From: Portibacter lacus
GTDB taxonomy: Bacteria > Bacteroidota > Bacteroidia > Chitinophagales > Saprospiraceae
Length of the DNA stretch: 64,000 nucleotides
Reading direction: 5' to 3'
Assembly: GCF_021533215.1 (NCBI RefSeq)
Contig: NZ_JAJNKA010000007.1
Location: forward strand, 124,001-188,000
The notes beneath the pieces were generated by a model. That model saw only the letters and a program-made list of their open reading frames with translations, did no database searches and was not told where the DNA came from. The translations under genes and the position numbers were made by a program. Shown here piece by piece: positions 63,992 to 64,000 of this stretch; position 1 is the stretch's first letter; every line of letters starts with the position of its first letter.

Positions 63992-64000
63992 TTTATGTAA

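Overview
The window looks like the chromosome of a free-living, probably marine, member of the Bacteroidota. Four secreted proteins end in type IX secretion (T9SS) sorting domains (three type A, one type B/CHU_C). There is a Lacal_2735-family protein, a membrane-anchored AraC regulator, a LytTR regulator with a membrane N-terminus and many lipoproteins. The DNA is AT-rich and Shine-Dalgarno sites are weak or absent. Saprospiria- or Cytophagia-like would fit, but no marker gene fixes the lineage. I saw no rRNA, tRNA, CRISPR array or complete insertion sequence.

Layout. 1-8.8 kb: secreted or lipoprotein genes (barrel-like proteins, a proline-iminopeptidase-like lipoprotein, a T9SS beta-propeller protein), a LytTR regulator and a DUF2199 protein. 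8.8-12.3 kb: a frameshifted excisionase-type antitoxin remnant, a NarL-type two-component system, a small basic protein with three GPAYKN(Y/H)KPW repeats, and a decayed serine hydrolase. 12.3-17.8 kb: AraC/oxidoreductase pair, START-like lipoprotein, Crp-like regulator and a secreted sugar isomerase-like TIM barrel fused to another domain. 17.8-30.1 kb: YwqK/MORN protein, two T9SS proteins (a probable helical toroid and a beta-helix), AraC, two short-chain dehydrogenases (SDRs), a GNAT acetyltransferase, a DUF5700 zinc-protease-like protein, a PD40 lipoprotein and a serine hydrolase.

30.4-41.8 kb is the most coherent system. A secreted Sde182/DUF1593 protein is transcribed divergently from a nine-gene operon: DeoR repressor, fucose/arabinose-isomerase-like protein, split transketolase (two subunits), sugar-binding lipoprotein, DUF2291 protein, two-domain ABC ATPase, permease and FGGY kinase. 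Three octamers exactly 20 bp apart lie just before deoR and look like its operator. The set encodes import, isomerisation, phosphorylation and transketolase cleavage of a sugar; the apiose/apulose-4-phosphate route is the best-fitting known pathway, as an inference.

41.8-52.5 kb: NTF2-like lipoprotein, TRM11-like methyltransferase, a CHU_C adhesin-like protein, a Lacal_2735 / DUF2805 / flavin reductase operon, SDR, CIA30, peroxiredoxin-like, VOC and PLP decarboxylase genes. 52.5-56.5 kb: a three-gene sugar-acid operon (IlvD/Edd dehydratase, GntP importer, FAH-family 2-keto-3-deoxy-pentonate dehydratase) that should deliver 2-oxoglutarate semialdehyde. 56.6-64 kb: small secreted proteins, a GreA-like protein, a flavin-monooxygenase remnant, an alpha/beta hydrolase, a sulfatase, a GNAT enzyme and an AraC regulator. 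A short dispersed repeat (core AACATTGACC) recurs in one orientation just 3' of several minus-strand genes.
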